A DNA stretch of 64,000 bases. It comes from Limnoperna fortunei. Taxonomy: Eukaryota; Mollusca; Bivalvia; Mytilida; Modiolidae. Both the position numbers and the translations under genes were made by a program. The notes under the pieces were generated by a model. The model saw only the letters and a program-made list of their open reading frames with translations. It was not told the DNA's origin and did not search any database. This document shows, one piece after another, positions 1 to 13,632 of the stretch. Position 1 is the stretch's first letter. Every line of letters begins with the position of its first letter. The stretch spans positions 91,773,756 to 91,837,755 of the forward strand of contig OX104112.1 in the NCBI GenBank assembly GCA_944474755.1, given 5' to 3'.

Positions 1-1993
1 AGAGAAACAGAAACCACATAATGTTTTATGAATAGTTCAAATGTGTATTTCTGTCAACTTGGACAATTACAATTTCATAGAAAACCACAAAATGTATTAA
101 TGTTAGCACAAATGTTTCACAAAAACTACCAATAATTGTGGTAAATGAATTTATTTATATTGAAAGCAATACGATTTATCATGTCTATGATATACATATA
201 TATTTGTTGGTTGTGGGCGGACATGTACCATTTACTGCATTAGGACAGCTTTCTGATACCCGTTTGATCATGAAAAATTAAAGCTAGAAATGAAATTAAA
301 ATAACTTTGCCCTGTTATCACTAAAATCGATAGTTGAGGGATCTAGATATTTTGTAACATTTACTAGATGAAAGGCGTGCTCGACTACTAATTTACAAGG
401 CGTCACTTTTCATGACAAAGTTTCCTACCGTTTTATCCGGCTTCAGCCTCCGAAAAAATTTAATGCAATGCTTTCCAGACAAATTGCTAAACCAATATTA
501 CAACAAAAATAAAACATTCACTAACCCATAAGTAAGATGATCAATTCCAAGTACCGATATCTACCAGTCGTACCTAATGCCCTTAGGTTATGCCCGCTGT
601 CAAGTTTATTGCTTTGTGACGAAGCTTTTTAATGGCAAAAAAACTGTCAAACTATTAACTATTAAAATTGTTGTATATTAGAGAAACTATTATTTAAGGT
701 ATTTGGCACCGTACTGTATTTATACATTTTATTTAGCCAATGGCGAACGATGTTTTTAATTTACACAGTATTAAAAAAATGGATAAATCTAAAGCGGCAT
801 GGTTAGAAAAACTGTAAATTATAATATTTAGAAATGAACAATTTTCTCTGATTTTCTTTTTCAATCATTCAAATGAAACAATTTATAATGTTCACATCTT
901 AACAGAGAGATCGATGCCCCTTAAATTAATGCAAATAATCTCAAAATGAATGAACTAAGTAAGTATATAAGTATGTAGTGTGGTTTTTCCTTTTCTGTTT
1001 TAAATATTTTTATTGATAATACATTTGACAGTGTCACGTTATAATGGTTCACTCTTAAAAATATTTAGCATAATTTAGGTGTTTAAACCCAAATCAGACA
1101 AGACAAAGAAAGAACATATCCTTATCAGATTCTATATACCTTTTGGTATTTGGTTGTTTGAATGAATATATTATTTGATAATTGTTTTTCTTGCACCCTC
1201 CCCATTTTAAGTCTTAAAAATCTCGTATTTGGTAATCAGTTTATTCGGTTGACAGAAACAAGGAAGTGACAAACGCAGTGATGACCAGTGAATGGTACTA
1301 ACAACATGTAATGAAAATACCAAAAATTCATATTTCACAACTCTTTTTGACTACGTCGCCATTTTTTATTTAAATTTTTTGCTTTTTTTTCTTTTCAATA
1401 TTGATAGATGTACGTCTATTGACAGATTCATGTAAAGAAGTGTTGAGGAATATTTGTGGACAAGTAAGCAACTAAGTACTTACTAATGAAATACTATGTT
1501 CTGCTGGAAAACATGTACCATGTCGGTGTCAAATTCCAAGACAAATGACGGTGATTCTTCTACGTGGAATTTCGGAAATATTTTAACAAAAATAGTAACA
1601 ACATAATGCTGAATCATGAAAGATTAAATTAAATGTTGAATTAAATATATGAATTGTGATTATTTATATGCAACTATAAAAATTGGTATACAATAGAAAC
1701 ATAAATTACATTTAAGGTGTTTGGTACTGTACTGTGGATAACAACTGACCAGCACTTTTCTAAATGTATGCATTTTATTTAGCCAATGCTTAAAATTGCA
1801 CAGTATTAATAAAATGGAAAAATCTAAGTGCAATCAATGTGCGGCATGGTTATAAAAACTGTAAATAATAATATTAAGAAATAAATTTTCGCTTATTTTC
1901 TCTTTTAATCATTCAAATTACACAAGTTATAATGTTGACATCTTAACATCTTAACTGAGCAGAACGACCAATAATTCCCCGTACAGTAATAGC
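1..1993. other. Intergenic DNA with one diverged duplicated segment
   Basis: No coding region is recognised. Two diverged copies of one segment lie about 1 kb apart in the same orientation (about 690-916 and 1708-1967). They share 'ggtatttggcaccgtactgt'-like sequence, 'attttatttagccaatg', 'gcggcatggtta' and 'ataatgttcacatcttaac'-like blocks. The second copy has a ~40-bp internal insertion. The last bases of the window (about 63984-64000) repeat the 'catggttagaaaaact' part, so another copy may begin there. The identity of this dispersed repeat is unknown. Confidence 0.5.
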
Positions 1994-2256
1994 TTTTTTG
2001 TTTGATTGTTATTTAAAACCATTTTCAGCAATATTTTCAGCTATATCATGGCGTCTAGGTTTTATTGGGGTATGAAGCCGGATTACCCTGGAGAAAACCA
2101 ATACCTTTGCAGGAAAACTGGCAATCCTTCTCAATTAAGATTGCCGTCGAGTACATGTGTACACCTTGTCCGCAGTAAGACTCGAACCCACAATTTCAGT
2201 GTTGACAGACCACGTGATGAATAGTAGACGAACTACCTTAACCACTCATGAAATTT
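1994..2256 (-). mobile_element. tRNA-derived SINE, full-length or nearly so
   Basis: Read on the minus strand it begins with a tRNA-like head: an A-box-like region near 2245 and a B box seen as 'gactcgaaccc' at about 2179. The SINE-specific body follows, with 'tgattcttaattg'-type and 'aggtaatccggctt'-like parts, then a T-rich tail on the plus strand near 2000. It matches the better preserved copy at 59663 through head, body and tail. The open frame across 2006-2224 is a by-product of the element and not a gene. Confidence 0.7.
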
Positions 2257-3220
2257 TAGATAAATTATTATGGAAATAAAACACTGAAAAATGAACTAGA
2301 GGACTTGTTAACATATTTTAAAGCCTGGCATATGCAAAATTAGGTTCAACAATATCTTGCACCTCGTTTGTATATCTTAGTTTCGGGGTTAAAGGGTGAT
2401 TTATAGTAGAAATAAAAACACCACAAGACTGTCCAAAAAGGGAGATAACACGAGAAACTGCAACATTCAATTAAAAATTCAAGAACATATTTGTCATAAG
2501 ACCTACATAATTTACAAAACCCTGTGCTGTAACTGTTTGACAGCAAATCCAAACATGTATTAAGACCCGTGTTTCTTATTTTAACATTAATCACCATTAT
2601 ATAATAGGGCCTTGGAATAATGTTCGCCATGTCTATGCAGGTAAGATATAACAACATATTGTAAAGAACTAGAACTGTTTTGGAGGTACGTAGGCATGCC
2701 AATCATTACAAAATTAAAACTGGAGACGAAAACGTTACAAAAAGTACAAACACCTGTAGAATAATTCCCGCTAAATGTCTCTTAAATTTTTGTTATTCAT
2801 TATATTAATTTTAAATCTAGTCACGTTAGATATTAAAATCACAAATTTGCATTTAAACAATTTTTTTTACAGTGTTATCAATTTTGATGGAACGGCTGAT
2901 CATTTATCGAAAAGCTTTGATACAAATATTATGCATATACACCTATTAAATTCAAGATGGTCTTATTGATAAAATAATCGAAATGTTTTAAAGCGGACTA
3001 TTAAATGTCTATTTTAAACTGTTTTGTAAATAATTTGAAGACTAATATAGATGTTATACAAATTGATCTTCCTTTTTGAAACTGTATCAAAATGTAGGTG
3101 AGGATATATCGATCCCAAATCACAAAATATATTCCAAGGCCTGATTAAGTACCAAGTGGTAGAAATCTATTCGTTGCACTTTTCTCTTAAACAATATCAA
3201 AAGAATAGTTTCTATTTTCA
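2257..3220. other. AT-rich intergenic DNA, nothing recognised
   Basis: Short open frames occur on both strands, but none shows a domain, splice context or composition different from the surroundings. No repeat is evident. Confidence 0.5.
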
Positions 3221-3403
3221 ACACAATCTATATCAACGATCTGCAATAAAACACAATCTATATCAACGATCTGCAATAAAACACAATCTATATCAACGAT
3301 CTGCAATAAAACACAATCTATATCAACGATCTGCAATAAAACACAATCTATATCAACGATCTGCAATAAAACACAATCTATATCAACGATCTGCAATAAA
3401 ACA
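3221..3403. repeat. 30-bp minisatellite, six identical copies
   Basis: The unit starts 'acacaatctatatcaacgat' and ends 'ctgcaataaa'. Six consecutive copies are base-for-base identical, followed by a 3-bp start of a seventh. Because the unit is a multiple of 3, frames on both strands stay open, which creates apparent repetitive proteins that are not evidence of a gene. Perfect identity suggests recent expansion or ongoing homogenisation. Confidence 0.95.
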
Positions 3404-3499
3404 TTTTTTTCTGTTGTAGTTTGCAGGCCTGAACCTTTATGGTAAATCTGGGACTAGTATAACTTGATTTATAGGTTCCTGGGTAAATGTATCAATGAC

Positions 3500-3625
3500 G
3501 TTCTTCCAATCCGTTTTCTTCTTATTGTTTACAGCGTTCTTCCAATCCGTTTTCTTCCTGTTGTTTACAGTTTGTGAAGGATAATATTTTTTCTCCCTAT
3601 TGTTTACAGCGTTATGAAGGATAAT
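3500..3625. repeat. Short 36-bp direct repeat, two copies plus variants
   Basis: A 36-bp unit beginning 'cgttcttccaatccgttttc' and ending 'ttgtttacag' occurs twice in tandem at 3500-3571. It is followed by two copies of a partly related unit with 'tgaaggataatatttt', separated by 'ctattgtttacag'. Possibly an old compound minisatellite. Confidence 0.7.
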
Positions 3626-6494
3626 ATTTTCCTTATGTCTTTCATAACGGGCTTTAAATTGCAATATTTTTAAACAATTTATATCACTTAATCCATAAAA
3701 TTGTTTCTAGTTAATAAACGTAATTAATCGAGCAGTGAGATAATTATATATATGGTAACCTATTAAACATGTTTATAACGACCATGATAATGTGTAGATA
3801 CCTATATATGTTAGTATTTTGTGACTTGCACAAGGATTTCATTCGCATGAAGTAGTTTAGTTTTTTAATTGCGATTTAAATCCAATTATTATCATTTAAA
3901 GCGGTTAATTTTTAGTTTATTAATATTAAATTTTTAAACCAGGCAGCCGTGCATTACATACTACTCCATAAAATTTAAAAATAACTTTATTACAATATAA
4001 TTAAATATAATAACAAAGATTCCAAAAAACAAGTATTTTTATAAAATTACAAATTACTTGCTATTGGCGCGTTCGTATTTTTTAAACTTAAAATTCAATG
4101 CAGCAGCTTGTCAATGACCTTGTCAATAAAAAACTTTCTAATTAAAGATACATCTTTATTGAAAAGATTATTGGATTGTGTGATTGGTTTAGACATTTTA
4201 TTATGACGACGGAATCAATATTTAGAATTGATGCTCTGATCACTAGAGCTAGTAGCAACCACAAATATTTAATGAATCAATAATTACTTTTGATAAATGA
4301 ATGATTAGATATTAAATTCAAATGGGATGATTGGATAAATATTTAAATAATTATTTTTTTTCTTTCTTGGGCGTTGTTTAACTTAAAAATTATATTGATA
4401 TAGCGTACCAAACTTCTATGCTGTGATACACAAAGGCCGTCTGATACGATCTTATGTTAAATGAAATAGACAAGTTCTTATTGAAATGGGCCTGAATTTG
4501 ACAATGGTAAAATTAAAATATGATTGAGCGTTTGGAGTGATATATTGATTGCAGCCATGACACAGCATAAAAACCCCTTACTTGGCATTGAACAACAAAC
4601 ACTTACTCAGTCAAATTAGCATGAATCTGTTAAGAAATAACAGAAAGTAAAGGAGCTCCGTCATTTATTGAACACCTTTAACATTTAAAAATGTTATCTT
4701 TGATTGTTTTGGACATTAATTTATTTATAATACTAAAAAACATGCCATAGTTTAATATAACATCTGCAAAACAAAAAAAACGCAATACAAAATCAAACTG
4801 ATGTTGCTATGTATCGTAAAACGTATCTTTCACTTTGAAAAACGGTTGAAGTAAAATGAACCCTTTGCATTAAAAGGTAAGGTTATTCTACACTTAAACC
4901 TGAATATTTCTTGTCAAATAGAACGGTAAATCATACAAACACTAACCGCTTCTGTGACGTAATGGGTAAGTGTGAGAGATCGTGGGGGTGGGGGGAATCG
5001 ATCCCTTTCAGGATCAAACCAAGACATTAACAATTTTTCTTGCTGCTTTTCCGCTAAACATGTAGTATGAAGGACATAAGGCAAAGAATTCAGATTATAT
5101 TTCATTAGTGTGACATGTCTTAGTAGGAATAATTACCCCAGTTGGCTAGTACTGTATACATCCATCCCAGCATACAGATTACAAATCATAGTCTAAATAT
5201 CGCCTCGAGTTGAAAAATGGATCGTTTTGATTGTTTTATTAAAGTCTATCATAGAGGCTTCAATGAAAGTAAGACTTAACAGGAGTTTTTATATTAAAAT
5301 GCAAGTTGCGAGTCAGCTAACTCGGCAATATTTTACATGTCTGTTACAAAGACGTAAATGTATGCGGGCAGAATATATGACTAACATCACAGCCAGTTTA
5401 TTACACATACAATGTACACACAAACCAATACAAAGATACTGATAGGACAGAGCTGTCAGGTATATTACGGAAATTTATGCGTTTTTTCTTGCTTTTATTT
5501 GTTTACCACTAACATTTAATGCTGCAAGTACATTAATGTCATTGTCGCTATTGTCGCCTAACTCTGAATTCCGGGCGACCAGGAGTTTAGTCAATCTAAT
5601 CCTGGAATCTTATAAAAATGGTCGGATGTTTTTTCTTAATGCAATAGGCTTGGTTGAAATTGTTTGGCTATACCTAACTTCTAGACACTATTTGGCTTAT
5701 ATGATTTTATATTTTGGAATAAGAAAATATTATAGTCGAAATAATCCCAAATTTGTTTAAATTCGGTGTTGTGAAATTTGTAACTTAAAAGTATAAAAGA
5801 CTGAAAGAAAAAAAGGTGACATCTAAAAAGGGTGACATCTAAAAGAAGGTGACATCTTAACATTTTAAACTGGTGTAGATAATGGCCGGATACTGTCCCA
5901 AACACTCGCAAGATGAATGGTAAATTTTCTTCGTATAAAATTGCAGCACATGTACGATATGGTAAATATGTGGTTGTTGATTGTTTGAACTTTGTCAGTA
6001 AAATAAACCATTATTTATTGCTACGAAGATTTTCATGATATATTAAGCACGGTGTCTACTTAAATTTATATTTTAAAAGGTCATCGCGTTACTCTAAACA
6101 TGATACTGTACAATTTTACTTCCTGGTCTGTCGACACCTTGTCAAACTTGTTATTTTAGTGAAGGTTTGCTAAATAGATTTTTATTTGCCACTTTAAAAA
6201 CAAAATAATTATTATTGAAATCATTAATTGTCATGTTTCATTGTCAAATTTAACATAAATTATTCGATTTCCTTTTATTAATTCACTATCTGCATGCATT
6301 TATTTCTTGTTAATTGTTAATTAAATTATTAGCTTAAATAAAAAAGTTATTAATTGACATGTCAGTTTTCATGACATAAACGCGGAAACGACATGTGTAC
6401 TTCTGCATAATATAACTTTTGTAAACATGACCGCATTAACACGCTAAATCTTGGTCATTATGTCATATAATTTTTGATGTGGGAAGTCTTTGGA
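3626..6494. other. AT-rich intergenic DNA
   Basis: No gene is recognised. A small triplicated motif 'aaggtgacatct' lies at about 5812-5860. Several open frames of 60-76 codons on both strands show no recognisable domain and resemble background for AT-rich DNA. Confidence 0.45.
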
Positions 6495-6680
6495 AGAGTG
6501 GTCTTAATAGTTGGCCATCTACTATTGATCACCGGTTTTAAAGATTCTTTATTCGAGTCTGGCTTTGTGCAAGGTGCGTCACTATAACCTTATTTCACAA
6601 AAATAGCTAGTTTCCTGTCTAAAATTGAGGGTTTTCACACTTTGGCCTCCACACCGAAATAAGAAATAGACGGCATGATG
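6495..6680 (+). mobile_element. Degenerate tRNA-derived SINE
   Basis: Head region 'catctactattgatcac' and a B-box-like 'attcgagtctgg' are followed by the SINE body, with 'gggttttcacactttggcct' aligning to the 'ggggttttctccggatac' part of the copy at 59663. It is strongly diverged. Confidence 0.5.
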
Positions 6681-9600
6681 CAGCGAAATGGCATACATGT
6701 ATTTGATTGCTTACGTCATAATTAATGGGTTGCCGTAGTTTAATGTAATGCTATATTTTTGCTTTGTCATGACGAGAAGTATTCGGTTGTATGCTAGCAC
6801 GCTTATATGTATTAACTTATTACTAATATATGTCTACCCATCGTATATCAGACTAAGAAACTTAAATAACGTTTGGTTTTCAGACGGATCAACCTTTTTG
6901 GACTGAATTAAGTAGGCGTTGCTGCGCATACAGCATGCGTGCTTACAAAATACGAACTTATTTATAGATTTATTAGAATATTCACTGATGTTAGATTTCT
7001 TTATTAATTAAACACCCCAACCCACCCCCGCCAAAATCTATAAGAAAAGAAATAAACAGAAAAATACACTTCCAAGACAGTCGTTGCTTTATCAGACATA
7101 TTGTTAAGTCAGAACAACTTATCGGGTTTGAATGCTGAAGACGTCTACAGATATTTACACGCTTTCCACTGTCAACAACAGCAAACTAAATATTGCAGAA
7201 TTTTGACTAGCAAAGGCATGGACATGAATTGCTTGTATAGCGGGAAAATGGCTTAAAATAAGAATAGCTGAGCAAAGGTATCCAAATAACTGAATTCGGG
7301 TAAACACATGATAGAAACGAGAAACGTAAATGTCCAAAGGGAAATTGAGTATAGAATGGTGGAAAGAAGTACAAGCCAGGTAGTTGCGACAGGGCTTGTG
7401 CGGTATTAGGTGCTAATTTTCAGGAAGAGGATTTGCTCGTTAGTTTCATGTTAAACAAGATCAACACTCAATTTAAAACAGTTGATAATATAGAAAGAAG
7501 TTAAAACAAGTATGCAATGAATTAATTCCTTTTTAGGAAACGTGGGACGGGATATTTCCTAGGTGAAATATTTGTATTGTCATAGTGAAAATAAAATAAG
7601 TTAGGGAAACTACTCATTAACCATAAACCAATCGTAACGTGTTCGCTTTTTTCGGATCTTGAACGTAATGCCCTTTACAACTAACAATCATATCCTTAGT
7701 CGTTATAGTTATTTGTTGGTATATTAGTACAATGTATATTGAATTGTAAAATAAAAAAATTTTGAAGCAGCTTTGGTCTAAAATTCCCTGCAACGAATCC
7801 GCATTGCTAGCTGGTATTCCCGTAGAATTTCCGCATTTCATACAGCGTTGTCACGACAGTAGTTCTGACTTTAAGTACGTCTTGAATCATATATACATGC
7901 ATATGTACATGTAATACAAAGTTTGTATCACATCCTTAGTATTTTCTGTGCATTTTGCCTGATGTAAATCCTGGTACACTTTGTGAGATAATGACATTTA
8001 TTACCCTTTTAAAGTTTACAGATTTTCATCTTAACGCTCCCACTTCTCCAAATAGAGTAAATACGAGATAGTATCTGGTGTTGCAGTCACGTCTTTGGTT
8101 TGTGTTTGACCCCCCCCCCCTCCCACCCCCTCCCATTTTACACCAATATCAATGATTAGGATTTTGGAACCTAAAGTGATGAAATTCATAGTTATCATCT
8201 TTGTTGATGGTCAGTGGTTATCGTTAGCGAAAATTGCCTACGATAGACGATAGCTGAAATGAAGCTAAAACGCTTTACGTTAAATATATTGCTTAGAAGA
8301 ATATTCAAACAGTTGGAGAAATATACGTTTGCTGCTGTAAAAACTATAATTATTCTATTCCACAGACCCGACGCTTTCCCGGTGTAGCGGAAATCGACAT
8401 CAATCGTTAGCGGCTTGTCAGGTTATAAGTAGGAGATGGTTTGAGAGTGTACATTGGCTCTCGCACGATAAAGACTCATTGAGTAAGTGTAGAAAAAAAG
8501 AAAAAGCGCATTGTAGTCGGTACTAAAGTCTCTACCCAACACTATATTTCTTTCCAGCCCAGTCAAAAACCTTTATTGGTCCAATCCATTTTATCAATAT
8601 AATCAAGAATTCGTCCTAAAAACTTATATACAGCTCACTGAAGAAGAAAAAAATTCAATGTACAAAAACAAGCACCACAAAATATGTAGCAATAATGCAG
8701 TGAGAATAGATATTAGTAAATACATGTAAATAATTTCATCTTAATGAAAAATGTAATTTACAATACGGGTCAAAAACTACTTGTCGCAAGCATAAAAGTA
8801 AAAAGAAAAGTGCTTTATACGAATGATTTAGCATTATTGTTTAATTAAGTCCACCCACTAACATAAATAGTACAATATGTAGAGTTTACTAGAGTGTAAT
8901 TCCGAGTGCACAAATATTCTAAATTTAGATACGTAGACGTAAAAAAGTTACAACCTGCCGGAATGAACATTAATGGTTATTTAGTAGGAATTTAATGTGA
9001 TGTAATAAAAAAGTATTTAAATATAAATGACTTGTAAAAATACTCCAGAATAAAAAGAAAACCGCAGCTAATGTTTAAACTATGTCTTATGTGGGACGAA
9101 TTCAGGACCTCTAAAAATAAAAAAAATTACATCAGTTAACACCTTCGCTTGTTAAAATTTTTCCTTTTTGTTATATAGGTTAATTGTTGAATGCACAGAA
9201 TAAACCCAACACTGTTAGAAATTCAACTCGCACCGTAAATACACCCCGACAGTCATCATACTGTCCAAAACCCAAGATCCCTCGATGGACGTGGCGAATG
9301 GGTGCCATAGTATCTCAGCGATGTTATTTTTAAGTTTCACTTGATATTTAACAGAGAAATCTTTTAGTTTTTGGTATAATTTGTAGACTGTTTATTCCGC
9401 ATGTCGCTTGATGTAATTTTGAAATTAAAAACAAAGGATTGAATTAGTACTGCCGCTTTTTTGTTCTCGGTTTAAAATAATATAAACACACGTTAAGAAA
9501 ACGGGCTACATTTTAAAAAAAAATTTGTTTAATTTTAACAATAAAGACTCTATTTTAATTTAAACACTTTTTGCTATATTTTAATCATGACATAAACGTC

Positions 9601-12600
9601 TGGTTATCCTCGAGGTATTCGTGAGTAGCAATTATATAAGAACCAGACAGGCATAACCTGCGCATGCTTTCATCGACTCCAACAATATTTTTATTTGTCT
9701 AGCAGCAGACGCCATCTCTAAGTGGGGTTGTGTATTTGAAATGATATTCGCAAAAAATATATAATACTTAAGTTTGATCGACGATATGATAAATTTGTAA
9801 CATATTATATCAAAATTTTCAATTTTAATTTCAGAGAAAAATAATCAAATATATTTATAAAGAATTATTATTATTCATTTCATAATGGACTAAGGTAATA
9901 GAAATGAGACTGTGTCCTATCTCATAAAAATACAAAAAAGTTTCTGTCCTACATCAGTTGTGTTATAAAAGTGGGTGTCCTATCTAGTAAATATTTATTT
10001 AAAAAAAGTTTATTTCATTATTTATACTTCACTTTTGCATTTCGGTTAAAGTATGTTGGTTTTCAACTAAAACTTTATCTAGTTATAAAAGATTGTTGTC
10101 CTATCAGTGCTGAAAAACATAAACATGCAAGAAAAAGAAGTAATTGTCGTATTTTTGACCGCTCTACTCAATAAATATTGACCGGTGCATTATTGTAGAA
10201 CATTTTATTAAAGAAATATAGCTCTGTACCAGTGTGCAAACGTGATGCAGCACACAACACGCAGTCAGATTTCGTGTAGGTCATATACAAATGTCAGTTA
10301 GAAAATTGAAATCAGTTGAACATAATTTATGCTAAAAAGTACTTGTAATCTGCATCTGTTGTAATATACTAAATATCAACCGGTAGAACAGGTACTACAT
10401 TTTCTAAAAATAAATTGTAGTCCTTCAATATTAACTACGCGTTATAAACAATATTAGGCTTCGAAAAAATCCTTAAAAAATTTATTATTATACTAAAATT
10501 AAACAAACTTTTGGTTTAATTTGTCACTCGTGGTCATTATGGTGGGTGGGCTTGTAGATTTGACTGACCACGGTGTGTGTACAACTAATTGGATTTGTGA
10601 CGTACATGCCGGCCTGACGTATATTGGTGTTCCACGCATTAGGCACACCTGCTTTTGGAATCTATAAACCGCCTAATTCAAATATAAGTATCAACTTGTC
10701 AATAAAACATTTGTTTCATATAATTTGTGTTTTATTCGCGGGGATTGGCCAGTATTTATCATTATTTTACTCAGAAGTTAATTTTGTTTGTTTCCTGCGG
10801 AGGGTGTGCTTGATATACAAGTATTTTGTTTTGTCGATTTCAAGACTGAAAAATGAGCAATTCATAGTGTAAAAGGCAAAATAACCGCAATTCCACCATG
10901 TTATAATATAAATCCACAGATATTCAAGATTAAAGGCCAAGCAAATTTGTGCCTAAAAGTTTTCGTTGTAATTAACTTTGAAGGCACATCCCCGGAAGTA
11001 ACTATTTGTTATACAGTAACATTAAAACAATCATGATCGTTAGAAACCACTTCTGTCTGATAAAATAATTATGAACCATGTGGTGCTCAAAAGAGTAAGA
11101 CTAAGACAATAAAAAATATTGTTATATGTATCGTTCCGTTTATATTTATTAAATACATATATATGTACATGATATGTTTTGGGCATGAAAATATTTTGAC
11201 AAATTCCTATACATGTGTGCAGAGCTAAAATAGAGATAAAAGAATATTAATTTATAGTATTTATGTAAAAGGCCTAAAATTTGGTAATCTAAAACAGAAT
11301 TTTAAAAAGAATAAGATTTTAAATATCAAATTATTAATAAATTGAGTAAAAATGTCTTTTTGTGGAATAACAAGATACCTCGACGATTTTAAATATGAAA
11401 TTAAATTGTGTAAAAATGTCTTTTTGTGAAATAACAAGAATTCTAATATTTTTAATGCGTAACTAACTTTTACAAACAAGCGCAGCAGATGGTATTATTT
11501 CGCAATGGCGGGAAAAATATGTCAATATGTTACTTTTTTCTCAACGGCGTTATAAAGAATTTGGTCAATAAGAAAAATTCTCACGCCGACGCAAATCTAA
11601 TGAAGTCGAATAAGTTGCAATGATTTAAGAATTATTTGAAAAATGTAAAGATTTGTGGTTACTTTGAAGCCTTATAATTAACTCCGACCAAACAAGGTAT
11701 AAAAATATATAAATTAAAGAACACATCAAGTACTACGGATTCCCCCACTTAACAAAAAATAAAAAATAGAACAACTAAGGGTGAGGTTGGGAAATAAAAT
11801 CACTCAAAACGTAGCTTATTAACTGGCACTTTATTGCCCAATTAAACAGTATTCGTCCTTTGCCTAAAATACGTGCTATAAAAAGCGTGTATGTTAACTA
11901 CCCCATTACAGTAAACTACAAACTTCCTTTTAATGTTAACAAAAGGCATTATATCGTATGAGGACAAAAATAGATTTACTTTTAAATCATAAAATATATA
12001 TATTATTTGAATTTTTTTGCTTGTATTGAGAGGTAGCGATCAGTTTAGAGCTTTTACTGGGAATGTAATTTAAATATATGTCTTCTCTCACAATTAAGTT
12101 GTTTTTTTCACGAGTTTTGTTTTATGTCTATGGTGGGTTGTAGTCCGGGTTGTGGGGGTTGTGGAAGCTTTGTGATATATACGTTTTAATTTTGTATAAT
12201 ATTTTAATGTTTAATACTTTCTTTATTTGATCAAAATCAAATGTACGTTTCCTATACATACATGAAGTTTCTGCAATTATTGTCTTCATGCATCTATTTA
12301 TGACACCAGTAAACAATATAACGGAATTTTAGACTTTAACAAGCAAAAACAAAACAACAAAGTGTAAAATGAATGAGAAATACCATCTGATCGGTAATAT
12401 TGTATTCGCCATTGATCAATCTTCGTAAGAATGACATTTTATTTAAAACAGCAAACCAATATTAATGCTAACCATAAACTTCATTTTAATGCTATTTATA
12501 AACTACAATTTATATACATTTTGACGAACAATTAATTAGATTTTTTGCGTAAACAAATAAATACCTTGTATACACACACTGAAAGCGTTAACATTGCCAC

Positions 12601-12900
12601 ACATTGTATTAGTCATGCAGTGGTCAGAAATACAAATCTTTAAGAGTTAAGTACAATAACTTATTCAAGGCTAACACTGTAATAGGAACTGATAGGTATA
12701 GTTCAAGCTTTTTGATATAATAGTAAATTAAGAATTATTTCAAACTTTAATATTTCCTAAATGTTTTTGGTTGTACATATAATCTTAGGTTTCCAGCATA
12801 ATCAATCAAATACGATGCACACTATCGAACTCCTAGGTTCTATTCTAATATCAAGTTCACTAATAGACAGACAATATATATAATATTTCTACATATGGTC
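6681..12900. other. Intergenic DNA, nothing recognised
   Basis: AT-rich sequence without a credible coding exon. It includes low-complexity patches such as a C-rich tract at about 8109-8138 and scattered A and T runs. Open frames up to 82 codons have no recognisable domains. Confidence 0.4.
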
Positions 12901-13000
12901 CAGGGCCTCAGTGGGCGTTAATCACGTGTCTGTCAACATTGAGGATGTTGGTAAGAGTTTCACTGCTGCAAGGTGTGCTAAAATGTTTTATTATATGACT
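12901..13000 (+). mobile_element. SINE fragment (head only)
   Basis: The stretch 'gggcctcagtgggcgttaat' followed by 'cacgtgtctgtcaacattga' matches the tRNA-like head of the SINE family at 59663. The body and tail are not recognisable. Confidence 0.45.
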
Positions 13001-13484
13001 AACATTTATCTAGATTTTGATTGGCCCAGGGTATCATTAAAAATATTATGCGGACGGTGTGTTAACCTCAAAGTAGATAAAAATAGACTGATATAAAAGT
13101 TTTGACTGTTGAGTAGCTAAAAATAGAATATTTATCACTTTTCAGTAGTTAAAAATAGAATTCAACAATAGGAAACAAGCATTAATTTGATTGGTTGAAT
13201 TAAAAACATCATCTAATCAAAATCATTCTTTTAAAACATTATTTTTGTTGACATTGTTTCAAAATGGCTGATGAGCTTTAAGCAGCAGACAAGGTTTACA
13301 ATTGTCAATGAACATGAACTTTTTTGCCAATTTTTCATAAGTGCTCTACTGTTACTATAAATTTTAATTGGAAAATGTGAATTTCTTTCAATTTAAAATG
13401 TGATAGTTTACTGTTGTTATTATTGAAATAAATGTGTATTGTTATCCTTTTTTATTAGAGACTTCCAGTGTGTAACAGTAAAAA

Positions 13485-13632
13485 CAGTCATATAATAAAA
13501 CATTCATCGACTTTGATCAACCCTCAAAATTAATATCCACACTCGCCGTTGGCTCGGTGGATATAATTTTTTCAGGTTGATAAAACCAGGTATTAACCTA
13601 TATCAAAGTCAATAAATGTATAATGTTAACCC
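13485..13632. mobile_element. Palindromic MITE-like element
   Basis: The left arm ('aaacattcatcgactttgat') and right arm ('atcaaagtcaataaatgtat') are imperfect inverted complements about 100 bp apart. The centre contains 'gttggctcggtggatat'. The structure fits a small non-autonomous DNA element. No target duplication was identified. Confidence 0.5.

Noticed and set aside
3156..3419. Repetitive proteins on both strands over the 30-bp minisatellite
   Set aside because: The unit length is a multiple of three, so any stop-free frame stays open; there is no independent coding evidence.
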